Source of the DNA: Aliiglaciecola sp041538045
GTDB lineage: Bacteria; Pseudomonadota; Gammaproteobacteria; Enterobacterales; Alteromonadaceae
DNA length: 64,000 bases
Assembly: GCF_041538045.1 (NCBI RefSeq)
Contig: NZ_JBGOSE010000005.1
Span: forward strand, 186,001 to 250,000
Reading direction: 5' to 3'
Shown here piece by piece: positions 56,461 through 64,000 of this stretch. Each line of letters opens with the position of its first letter. Position 1 is the first letter of the stretch. The notes under the pieces were generated by a model. It saw nothing but the letters and a program-made list of their open reading frames with translations, searched no databases and was not told where the DNA came from. The translations under genes were made by a program, and so were the position numbers.

Positions 56461-57234
56461 TTAAAGATCAAACGTTGGCCATTCATCTTTACTTTCTACT
56501 TTTTTAATCATTGGCGAGTTTTCTTCAAATAGGGATTGAGGGTTATTTACCACTAAGTTATTTAGTTTGTCTTGGCCAATAATACCTGGCAATTCAGCGA
56601 TACTGGCTTTTAGATCTGGCGAACGTCCCTTCAAGTTGTGGCAATCAGACGCAATGGCAAATGCTTTGTCTTGTTCCACTAATTCTAATGCCATTTGTTT
56701 AACATCGTCACCAAATTTACCCGTTAAACTGCTGGCGGTAATTTGCAGTGGGCAACCCATACCGGTAAAGGTTTGTAATTTGTGAGGATGGTTCAAAAAG
56801 GTTTTGTTTCGCTCTGGGTGCACAATAAGCGGAATGATGTCTTTTTGCAGTAGCCAGCGCACTAGGTTGTCACTTCCGTGGGGCACTTCGATACGAGGAA
56901 ACTCTAACAAGAATGTTCTCTTGTCTTGGTATGTTCCTAGCCAAGGAATTTGATCTTGCTGCACCAATTGCATCAGTTCAGTGCCAATGCGTACTTCAGC
57001 TCCTAAACGTAATTTAATATCTATATTGGCATCGGCAACTTGTTGCTGAAATTGCGTAAAACGATTGGTCAAGTCAGCTTTGGTATTTTCATAACGACCA
57101 AAATCTATATGTGGGGTGAGGACTTGTGTTTTCACCCCTTGGTCCACCGCCATTTTTAACATGTCCAGCGCTTCTGCTAAGGTCCTTGCCCCATCATCAA
57201 CGCCCGGTAAAATATGACTGTGAATATCTATCAT
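56461..57234 (-). CDS. CpsB/YwqE-type PHP-domain tyrosine phosphatase
   Basis: The 257-residue protein opens MIDIHSHILPGVDDGART, the PHP metal-binding motif, and has further metal ligands in TPHIDFG, HPERN and SDCHNLKGR. CpsB-type phosphatases remove phosphate from the tyrosine-rich tail of Wzc-like kinases. The kinase gene lies immediately upstream (18-base gap), as expected for such a pair. Confidence 0.9.
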   Translation of the reverse strand: MIDIHSHILPGVDDGARTLAEALDMLKMAVDQGVKTQVLTPHIDFGRYENTKADLTNRFTQFQQQVADANIDIKLRLGAEVRIGTELMQLVQQDQIPWLGTYQDKRTFLLEFPRIEVPHGSDNLVRWLLQKDIIPLIVHPERNKTFLNHPHKLQTFTGMGCPLQITASSLTGKFGDDVKQMALELVEQDKAFAIASDCHNLKGRSPDLKASIAELPGIIGQDKLNNLVVNNPQSLFEENSPMIKKVESKDEWPTFDL

Positions 57235-57251
57235 CAGTGGTGTTTTTTGCT

Positions 57252-59501
57252 CTATGCCGCTGAGCTTTTATCGCTTTCCGGCTGAATCACGGTGCCGTAA
57301 TACTCGCCAGAATAATAGTGGTCGCCGTAGTAACTCATCTTCTGAGGTTCGGCTACTGTCAGCACTGCGCCTATCACGTTTGCATGGAGTTTCTGTAAGC
57401 GTTTGACGGCTTCTTTAGATACTTTTATTTTGGTCTCTTCAGCTCTTACTGCCACTATTACGCCATCTACTTTTGTGCCCACAATACAAGCGTCACTTAC
57501 CGGTAAGGTAGGCGGGCCATCTAATATAATGTGATCAAAGTGGGTTTTTAATGACTGCAATGCTTTGGCAAACTTTTCCGAAGACAAGAGTTCAATAGGG
57601 TTGTGGGGAATAGTGCCACAAGGCATCACATTAAACTGCTTATTATCAGTAGGGTTAACAATGCAATCAGCAAAGTTTACTGTACCAGCTAAAAGATCGG
57701 TTAAACCATGACGAGACTGAATTTTAAGGTTCTTTGCAATACTCGGCTTACGTAAATCCACTTCCAATAATAAGGTTTTACCAATTTGGCTATAGGCTGC
57801 CGCTAAGTTCATGGCTAAAGTGGACTTGCCTTCTGAACCAGAAGCAGAAGTAACCAGTAAAGTTTTTGGCGGATTATCGATATTCGAAAACTGTAAACCG
57901 GTACGTATGCTGTTTATGCTCTCAGCAAATACTGATCGGGTGTCTTCAGCATACTCCATTTCTGGAATACTATGGGTATCTTTTTTCTTTAAGGCCATGG
58001 TAATACCCAAGGCTGGGATCTTCAGGTTATCTTCTAACGCATCTGGTGTCCGGTAAGTATTGTGTAGTGCTTCTTTCACGAAGGCTAAAACCACCCCAAA
58101 AAACACCCCCATAAATACCGATAAGGCTATAATTAATTTCACATTAGGTTTAATGGGCGAGCTAGGCACGGTGGCTGTATCTATTACTTGTACGTTAGAG
58201 GCGGTAAAATCGCCGCGAATATTGGTCTCCATTAAACGATTAATAAATGACTCGTAGATACGACGGTTATTCTCCACTTCACGCTCTAATGAGGTAAGAG
58301 TAAAGTTTGAACCTTGTAGTGATTGAATCTCGTCCTTTTCATTGGTCAGTAACCGCTGAATATTACTTACCTGCTGGCTGGCTAAACGATAATCACTTTC
58401 GATGCGCTCAACAATTTTTGCAATTTCACGAGATAAACTATCTTGTACACTTTTTAGCTCGGTGCGAGCAGAAATCATTTTAGGGTGTTTTTCTTTATAA
58501 CGTTCGAATAATTCATCCACTTTACTTTGTAATTTGGCTTGTTCTTTCACCAAACCGCTGGCAGTGCTATTTTGTAATACTGGCCCTAGGGAATAAAATG
58601 CTTTGGAATCAGGTTGCACACCTTCCACTTGCCTATACAACTCTTCCGCAGTACTTAGTTCAGTTTGCGCGCTTATCAATTGGTTATTTAATGATTGCAA
58701 GCGGGAGTTAGCATCTCGCTGTTGCAAGGAGGTATCTACTATGCCTTGCTGCATTCTAAATTCACGTAATTTGTTTTCAGAAGCGGTTAACTGTGCTTTA
58801 AGCTCAGACGATTGTTCCGATAACCATTTTTCGGTATTTTTCACGTCACCTAAGCGAGATTCTAAGCCAAACTGAATATAGGCTTCACCTAAAGCGTTGA
58901 TAATATCGGTAGCCAGTTGAGGGTCATCTGACTGATAACTAATATTAATAATCTGACTTTGTTTACCACCACTGACTTTTAAGCCCCCTTGAATTTGTGA
59001 CGCTAACATCACTTTAATATCATGGTCAGAACGTTTTCTCGTTGGTGTATTACTCTTGGTTTTTCCAAAAAGTGCAGCGATTTCCTGTTTTATTTCAGCA
59101 AGGGTAGCCGACAATCCACTGTCTTTTTTACCTTTATTGGCCAGCTGCTGTTTTTTGAATTTTTCTACTAGGTTGAGTTTATCTACAACGGTTTCGGCAA
59201 TAGCGCGAGATTGTAAAATTTCATACTGAGTTTCATAGAATAAAAATACTAAGGCTGAGGCAATATATTGTTCATCTCTTGCTGCATTAGGTTGCTGGGG
59301 GTCTGCTAGTATTTTTGAACTAGCTTGATAGATAGGGGTTGCTGTTGCTGCAATATAACCACCAATTAACAAACAAACCAGAGTCACTGCAGCTATTAGC
59401 CATTTTGCTCGTTTAATGGTGCGCCAATATTGGCTTAAATCCAACGTTTCTTCAGCATTATCGTTGGTTATAGCGGGGTTCAAGCCTTGTTGTGATGTCA
59501 T
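57252..59501 (-). CDS. Wzc-like polysaccharide co-polymerase and tyrosine autokinase
   Basis: The 749-residue inner-membrane protein has N- and C-terminal membrane helices around a large coiled-coil periplasmic domain (Wzz/GNVR: LKAQLTASENKLREFRMQQG, LTSLEREVENNRRIYESFIN), then a cytosolic BY-kinase domain with Walker A SASGSEGKSTLAMN, A' LLLEVDLRKP and a Tyr cluster at the C-terminus (MSYYGDHYYSGEYYG). It governs chain length and export of the polymer through phosphorylation. Confidence 0.94.
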   Translation of the reverse strand: MTSQQGLNPAITNDNAEETLDLSQYWRTIKRAKWLIAAVTLVCLLIGGYIAATATPIYQASSKILADPQQPNAARDEQYIASALVFLFYETQYEILQSRAIAETVVDKLNLVEKFKKQQLANKGKKDSGLSATLAEIKQEIAALFGKTKSNTPTRKRSDHDIKVMLASQIQGGLKVSGGKQSQIINISYQSDDPQLATDIINALGEAYIQFGLESRLGDVKNTEKWLSEQSSELKAQLTASENKLREFRMQQGIVDTSLQQRDANSRLQSLNNQLISAQTELSTAEELYRQVEGVQPDSKAFYSLGPVLQNSTASGLVKEQAKLQSKVDELFERYKEKHPKMISARTELKSVQDSLSREIAKIVERIESDYRLASQQVSNIQRLLTNEKDEIQSLQGSNFTLTSLEREVENNRRIYESFINRLMETNIRGDFTASNVQVIDTATVPSSPIKPNVKLIIALSVFMGVFFGVVLAFVKEALHNTYRTPDALEDNLKIPALGITMALKKKDTHSIPEMEYAEDTRSVFAESINSIRTGLQFSNIDNPPKTLLVTSASGSEGKSTLAMNLAAAYSQIGKTLLLEVDLRKPSIAKNLKIQSRHGLTDLLAGTVNFADCIVNPTDNKQFNVMPCGTIPHNPIELLSSEKFAKALQSLKTHFDHIILDGPPTLPVSDACIVGTKVDGVIVAVRAEETKIKVSKEAVKRLQKLHANVIGAVLTVAEPQKMSYYGDHYYSGEYYGTVIQPESDKSSAA

Positions 59502-59620
59502 GTTTTCACTGTTCCATTTGTATTGCGCTAAGCATAGCGCTATCTATCTTTTACTGTTTTTTAAACTCATAGTGCAAATTCGTGTGTACAAGCGTTTAAA
59601 CCAATACCAAATGCAAGTTC

Positions 59621-60169
59621 TTAGAAAAAGCTTTCTTCCACGGTTATTACATCGCCCGGTGTAACTGGGGCATTTAAATCGACTTTTTTGCGTTCACTAT
59701 GTTGCGCTTCGTTCAACAAATAAATATTGCTTTTTGATGCACGTTCAGTAAACCCACCTGCTATGGTAACTGCAATTTGTACCGTCATTTTGGTTCTAAA
59801 CGGGTAACTGCCTGGCTTTTTCACTTCGCCATTTATATAAAACGGGCGGTATTCAGCAATACTTACGGAAACACTAGGCTTCTTAAGGTAGTCATCACCA
59901 AATAACTTAGTTAGCAAGGCCTCTACCTCAGGTACGGTTTTACCTTGTACTTCTACTTGGCCCAAAAGGGGAACCGAAATAGTGCCTTCGTCAGTGATCT
60001 GTGCTTCTTTTAGTCCCAGCTCGGGTTCGTCGAACACAGTGACGGAAATTGCATCACCCGTGGATAAGCGATATGTGCTATCACTGCTGCTTTCAACATT
60101 TTGTGCAAATGCATTTACACTCAGGCCTGCGCATAAAATACTAATGAACAAAAGAATACGTTTTTTCAC
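59621..60169 (-). CDS. Wza-like polysaccharide export protein (short form)
   Basis: The 182-residue protein has a signal peptide (MKKRILLFISILCAGLSVNAFA) without a lipobox, the polysaccharide-export domain (YRLSTGDAISVTVFDEPEL, ISVPLLGQVEVQGKT) and one SLBB domain (FYINGEVKKPGSYPF). It lacks the C-terminal helix that forms the outer-membrane pore in E. coli Wza, so the beta-barrel protein encoded upstream probably gives the outer-membrane channel. Confidence 0.9.
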   Translation of the reverse strand: MKKRILLFISILCAGLSVNAFAQNVESSSDSTYRLSTGDAISVTVFDEPELGLKEAQITDEGTISVPLLGQVEVQGKTVPEVEALLTKLFGDDYLKKPSVSVSIAEYRPFYINGEVKKPGSYPFRTKMTVQIAVTIAGGFTERASKSNIYLLNEAQHSERKKVDLNAPVTPGDVITVEESFF

Positions 60170-60201
60170 TTAATAGTTCCTTTTCAAAATCTGTAAATTG
60201 A

Positions 60202-61389
60202 CTAATCGATTAACCAATCAATGCCTAACATCAAAATATTTGAGTCATAATCATAAAGTTCAAATTCAGAGCTACGCTTCTTATGAGAGTAATCAATGTA
60301 TACTTCTAAACTGCGTTTTAATGCATAAGCGTATTTAGCTTCAATGGCGCTGATAGTATCTTTTCTAGAGAAAGTGCTTCCTAAATCATCTTCACGATAT
60401 AGGTAACTAAAGCTTACTTCACTTCTTGCGCTAAACTTGTGCTCTAAACCAATGGAATAAGTTTCACTAATGAAACTGGGCAATCCTTCCACAGCACTCT
60501 CTCGAGTGGAGCGATCAGCTCCTAACGTTATAGTAGAGTATGTGTTGGGTTTCCAAATCATATCTAAATAATAAGCTAGGCCAGATATGTCATCGTAAAA
60601 CTCATTGTCGTAATCTATATCTTGATAACCTACTTTGAATATTCCAGTGGTTTGCGCCGTTGCTGTCCACTCCACACCCATTAAAAATCGATTCTGGCTT
60701 GCTGAAACATCAAATAGCTCGGTATTTATATAGCTTAAATCATCTATACTTGCTTCTAACAATAGTCGGGTTTTTGGGGCTAATCGATAGAAAAACGTAC
60801 CTGTTAATCGATTCACATCGTAATCACGGAAAGATTGATCATTGTTGTCGTATCTACGTTTATCTATATCGTAAGCTATTCTTATCTGGCCAATGCTCTT
60901 TCGCGTTCCGTACGTGCCTGCGGCTTTTAATGACGCAGACGATACCTCTGTAAATTCGTCTAACACGCTGGTTGCAGCATTGGTTATGCCAGGTTCTTCA
61001 ATTTGACTGGAGTATCCTAGGGCTAATTCTGAGGTGAACTTTGAGGTATGTTTATACTGACCTTTCAAGGATGCTTCATGTTCTGCGAAGTTTAAATCAC
61101 TCAAATCATCATATTGCCGATAATTGCCCTTATATAGTGCATCAAGTTGCACTGATTCATAAAGTTCGGTTAATTTTAGTGCAGGGGCAAGTTGCAAAAA
61201 CTGATCGGATACTTCTTCAGAGCTACGAAAAATGTTGTCATCATGGCCAATATTAGCGCCAATGACCGCTGAAAAACCTTCGTGCTGTTGCGCATAGGCG
61301 GAATTGAAACACGCCGAAACAATAAGCATCAAAATAAGCTTGGGGAAGGATTTCTGTGAATCAGAAATCATATTGTTAAAGTTAATCAT
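60202..61389 (-). CDS. Outer-membrane beta-barrel protein of exopolysaccharide export
   Basis: About 395 residues from the ATG at 61389 (an upstream ATG at 61467 would add 26 residues without a signal-peptide character). A signal peptide (FPKLILMLIVSACFNSAYAQ) precedes a series of amphipathic strands ending SNILMLGIDWLID. It resembles the putative beta-barrel (VpsM/EpsL-like) that accompanies short export proteins in exopolysaccharide loci. It is the first gene of the minus-strand operon. Confidence 0.78.
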   Translation of the reverse strand: MINFNNMISDSQKSFPKLILMLIVSACFNSAYAQQHEGFSAVIGANIGHDDNIFRSSEEVSDQFLQLAPALKLTELYESVQLDALYKGNYRQYDDLSDLNFAEHEASLKGQYKHTSKFTSELALGYSSQIEEPGITNAATSVLDEFTEVSSASLKAAGTYGTRKSIGQIRIAYDIDKRRYDNNDQSFRDYDVNRLTGTFFYRLAPKTRLLLEASIDDLSYINTELFDVSASQNRFLMGVEWTATAQTTGIFKVGYQDIDYDNEFYDDISGLAYYLDMIWKPNTYSTITLGADRSTRESAVEGLPSFISETYSIGLEHKFSARSEVSFSYLYREDDLGSTFSRKDTISAIEAKYAYALKRSLEVYIDYSHKKRSSEFELYDYDSNILMLGIDWLID

Positions 61390-61808
61390 ACAGCTCTTTC
61401 CATAAACTCCGGTCTTTCTCTCAAGTGGCAGATAGCCTGCTTTTCGAGAGAACTCCTGCATTACCACAACTAAGCGAGTTGATTAACGCATAATCGCCGT
61501 GGAAAATAGCAAATATCAACGCAAAAATATAGATTATTAAGTAATTAAATTTTTGTGACGACATCCACTTTGTTGCTCATTCGGTTCAACAGTTTTTACT
61601 GATTTTAGCTAACAGCTACGCCCGTTAATTTTTGCTTGTTCGTGTTATTACAGACTAATGTTCAAAGGTAATGCACATTTCGCACCAAATGTGCTCTTTT
61701 TTCAGTTGGCATTAACTATATGCAGAGATGCGAGTTTGTGTGATAAACTTGAACGTGTTCAATATGTTTGAAGCAGTCTATATTTGACGCGCTTTATTTA
61801 GGTTTTTC
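61390..61808. promoter_or_regulatory. Divergent region before the exopolysaccharide export operon
   Basis: About 420 bases without a gene, separating the export operon (minus) from the His/Met-rich protein gene (plus). It is AT-rich near 61510-61560. It must contain the operon promoter. No specific operator was recognised. Confidence 0.4.
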
Positions 61809-62198
61809 ATGTTTAAACGGCTAGTTACAGCGATAATGATAACTACCTTGCTTTTAAGCCAAGGGGTTTCTGCGTTGGCGATGGCCTGTGATATGGAAAA
61901 TATGCCTGAAATGGGCCAAAGCATGATGAATTCTGACCCTGTTATGGTGCAACAGCATAATTCACATGTTGAGAAGCCCCATCACGAAATGGATTCGGAC
62001 ACGCATTCGAGCATGCATTCAATGCAAGATTGCTGCAACAAAACCTGTGATTGCGAACACGGCACTGCTTTTTCAGCAGCGTTGTTTGTGGCCAATCCAT
62101 TTCCCGATACAATGATCAATCATACCGATGTTATCGCCGAGCAATACAACGCCCTCGACGCCCACACATCCAATTTAATCAAACCCCCGATTATTTAA
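61809..62198 (+). CDS. Exported His/Met/Cys-rich putative metal-binding protein
   Basis: The 129-residue protein has a signal peptide (MFKRLVTAIMITTLLLSQGVSALA) and a central region very rich in Met, His and Cys (MENMPEMGQSMMNS, HVEKPHHEMDSDTHSSMHSM, DCCNKTCDCEHG), which suggests copper or other soft-metal binding in the periplasm. The downstream CusC/TolC-type gene supports a role in metal efflux. No family name is certain. Confidence 0.7.
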   Translation: MFKRLVTAIMITTLLLSQGVSALAMACDMENMPEMGQSMMNSDPVMVQQHNSHVEKPHHEMDSDTHSSMHSMQDCCNKTCDCEHGTAFSAALFVANPFPDTMINHTDVIAEQYNALDAHTSNLIKPPII

Positions 62199-62238
62199 AC
62201 CCTCCCAAAATAGATCCGCCTTTTTTCCGTATGCCCAT

Positions 62239-62577
62239 GTAGCATGGCCTTTAGGCCATGGATGTTTGAGACAAACCGCCATGGTTTTCGCGGGGCTAAA
62301 GCACCCATTTGTAGCATGGCCTTTAGGCCATGGATGTTTGAGACAAACCACCATGGTTTTCGCGGGGCTAAACCACCCGTTTGTAACATGGCCTTTAGGC
62401 CATGGATGTTTGATATAAACCACCGTGGTTTTCGCGGGGTTAAATCACCCATTTGTAGCATGGTCTTTAGGCCATGGATGTTTGAGACAAACCACCGTGG
62501 TTTTCGCGGGGCTAAAGCGCCCGCCTACATGCTGGATATGTTGATAAACCTTGCGGGGCTAAAGCACCCGTCTACAT
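62239..62577. repeat. REP/BIME array I
   Basis: Four units of about 75 bp: GTAG type-a hairpin (CATGGCC, TTTA, GGCCATG), spacer ATGTTTGAGACAAACCACC, then an inverted type-b hairpin (CGGGGCTAAAGCACCC) with fewer bases than elsewhere. Two further type-b copies follow at about 62505-62530 and 62552-62577. It lies between the metal-binding protein gene and the TolC-type gene; the open frames inside it are repeat by-products. Confidence 0.92.
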
Positions 62578-62655
62578 GGGATGTATCAATTGATTGTGCG
62601 GGTTAAATCAATCGCCCATTGTTCTTTGGAATTATATTATTAATAGAGTTTTGAC

Positions 62656-64000
62656 ATGTTTAAGCTTAACTATTTAACCCTTATTTTCTTCGCAGCTGTG
62701 TTTGCGTTCTTGTTTCCTGCGGCTCAGGCAAACGTTGATGTGGCCAAACGGCAATTAACCTTGCAAGACGCGGTGCAATTGGCCATCGACAATGATCCTT
62801 GGCTAAAGGGCAATCAATTACAAGGACAGGCTTTGTCATCGCAAAGCATGGCGGCTGATACCTTGCCTGATCCGGTTTTATCCATGGGTGTGCTTAATTT
62901 GCCAACCAATGGGTTTGCTTTCGATCAAGAAGCCATGACGCAGCTTAAGGTAGGCATTGCTCAACAATTCCCTCGTGGTGACAGTCTTGCTATTCGTAAA
63001 CGCCAACTTGAGCAGCTTGCAGCTAAACATCCGTTTATGGCGCAAGATCGCAGTGCACAAATTGCAGTTACTGTCTCTCAGCTATGGCTCGATGGTTATG
63101 CTGCCCAACAGCAAATTCTGTTATTACAACAGGAAAGCCCGTTATTCGAGCAGTTGGCACAAACGGTAGAGTCACAATACGCCTCGGGGCAGCGTCGTAC
63201 TCGTCAAGAAGATGTGGTGCGAGCCAACCTTGAACTAGCCCGCCTACAAGACCGCTTAACCCAATTACAAAGTGATAAAGAGACAGCCATGGCGGCTTTG
63301 TCGCAATGGATCGCCAAAGAAGGCGTGGATGACAGTTTTATTGACGACGCAGATTTTGCATTGGGCCAAGGAGATGAAAACCTGTTTTCTAAGGTGGCTT
63401 TGGCCGAACAGGGGATTTTTAACCGCCAATATTATGGTCAGATACTCGCCAACCATCCCGCAGTGCTGGCATTAAATCAGACCATTTTAGCAGGGCAGGT
63501 GGGTGTTGAGCTTGAACAACAAAAGTACCAACCTCAATGGGGAGTGAACGCCAGTTATGCCATGCGCGCCGACGATCAGGCTGGGCAAAGCCGTGCAGAT
63601 TTCTTTTCAATTGGCGTATCAGTGAACTTGCCTTTGTTCAATCATCAACGCCAAGACAAATCCGTTCAGGCAGCAAAGTACCAAGCAGAATCCTTGATAA
63701 CAGAAAAACGTTTGTTGCTGCGCAATATGTTGTCACAACTTGAATTGTTGATGAGTCAGCGCTTGCGTCTCGAAGACAGATTAGCGAATTACGACACCTC
63801 TATTTTACCCAAAATGCACGAGCAAGCTGAAGCAGAACTTACCGCTTACACCTCTAATAGAGGCGATTTTGGGGAAGTGATGCGCGCCAGAATTAGCGAA
63901 TTAAATAGTCGTTTAGAACGAGTTTCAATTTCCAGCAAACAACAAAAAGTAAATGCTCACTTACAATATTTCTTTGTGCAGGCAGACCTTAGTGATAGCC
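62656..64000 (+). CDS. TolC/CusC-family outer-membrane efflux protein (runs off the window)
   Basis: The open frame from ATG 62656 continues past the last base (448 codons seen). It has a signal peptide (NYLTLIFFAAVFAFLFPAAQA) and TolC-family features: LTLQDAVQLAIDNDPWLKG, repeated coiled-coil regions (LARLQDRLTQLQSDKETAM), and QPQWGVNASYAMRADDQAG. It resembles the CusC/CzcC outer-membrane part of heavy-metal RND efflux pumps. Upstream TTGACA-like and AGAGTTTTGAC context is close to the start. The C-terminus and partner pump genes lie beyond the window. Confidence 0.9.
   Translation, partial: MFKLNYLTLIFFAAVFAFLFPAAQANVDVAKRQLTLQDAVQLAIDNDPWLKGNQLQGQALSSQSMAADTLPDPVLSMGVLNLPTNGFAFDQEAMTQLKVGIAQQFPRGDSLAIRKRQLEQLAAKHPFMAQDRSAQIAVTVSQLWLDGYAAQQQILLLQQESPLFEQLAQTVESQYASGQRRTRQEDVVRANLELARLQDRLTQLQSDKETAMAALSQWIAKEGVDDSFIDDADFALGQGDENLFSKVALAEQGIFNRQYYGQILANHPAVLALNQTILAGQVGVELEQQKYQPQWGVNASYAMRADDQAGQSRADFFSIGVSVNLPLFNHQRQDKSVQAAKYQAESLITEKRLLLRNMLSQLELLMSQRLRLEDRLANYDTSILPKMHEQAEAELTAYTSNRGDFGEVMRARISELNSRLERVSISSKQQKVNAHLQYFFVQADLSDS

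Overview
The window looks like the chromosome of a marine gammaproteobacterium of the order Alteromonadales (Alteromonas/Paraglaciecola/Aliiglaciecola-like). Supporting signs are the gmk-rpoZ-spoT-ridA-trmH...recG-rsmJ core order, a FecI/FecR-coupled TonB receptor, a uronate-catabolism module, a PEP-CTERM protein and a colanic-acid-like exopolysaccharide locus. Base composition is moderate-to-low GC, with markedly AT-rich glycosyltransferase genes. No tRNA, rRNA or CRISPR was seen.

Layout. 0.4-12.8 kb: core genes (esterase, cyaY, gmk, rpoZ, spoT, ridA, trmH, recG, rsmJ) interrupted by an exported peroxiredoxin-like gene and an MscS channel, ending with a Prx5-type peroxiredoxin. 13.1-19.2 kb: ECF sigma factor / FecR anti-sigma / TonB receptor / M14 carboxypeptidase, with the same 29-bp putative sigma promoter in front of both the sigma and the receptor gene. 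20.2-27.3 kb: a flavoprotein, then a signalling cluster (HTH-REC regulator, PhnD-like binding protein, sensor kinase) whose kinase is cut off by an IS3-family remnant; divergent from it is a porin-like gene that has become continuous in frame with a REC-EAL regulator. 27.7-30.1 kb: kdgK, kdgF and a GntR regulator (uronate/alginate or pectin catabolism).

31.0-38.8 kb: a lasso-peptide (RiPP) locus. It has an ABC exporter, a PqqD-like leader-binding protein (B1), a transglutaminase-like leader protease (B2), an asparagine-synthetase-like cyclase (C, opposite strand), and an HPr-kinase-like tailoring enzyme. A 53-residue precursor gene (37503-37664), short enough to escape ordinary ORF calling, carries the lasso leader motif Y-x-x-P-x-L and T at -2 ahead of a Gly-1 core with Asp8/Glu9.

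38.8-61.5 kb: an exopolysaccharide locus in two converging halves. The plus-strand half (polyprenyl glycosylphosphotransferase, flippase, polymerase, glycosyltransferases, acetyltransferase, gmd, fcl, GDP-mannose hydrolase) implies a fucose-containing polymer. The minus-strand half carries the export and control machinery (outer-membrane beta-barrel, Wza-like export protein, Wzc kinase, PHP-type phosphatase, ligase/polymerase). 61.8-64.0 kb: a His/Met/Cys-rich exported protein and the start of a TolC/CusC-type efflux gene that runs off the window.

Nine arrays of palindromic repeats are scattered through the window and occupy nearly 5 kb. Every repeat is a GTAG tetranucleotide followed by a hairpin (two main types), usually paired head-to-head, i.e. 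REP/BIME elements. A REP-associated tyrosine transposase (RAYT) at 33919-34365 sits between two of these arrays and is the likely mobilising enzyme. At five genes the TAG of GTAG is itself the stop codon, so the elements sit exactly at gene ends.
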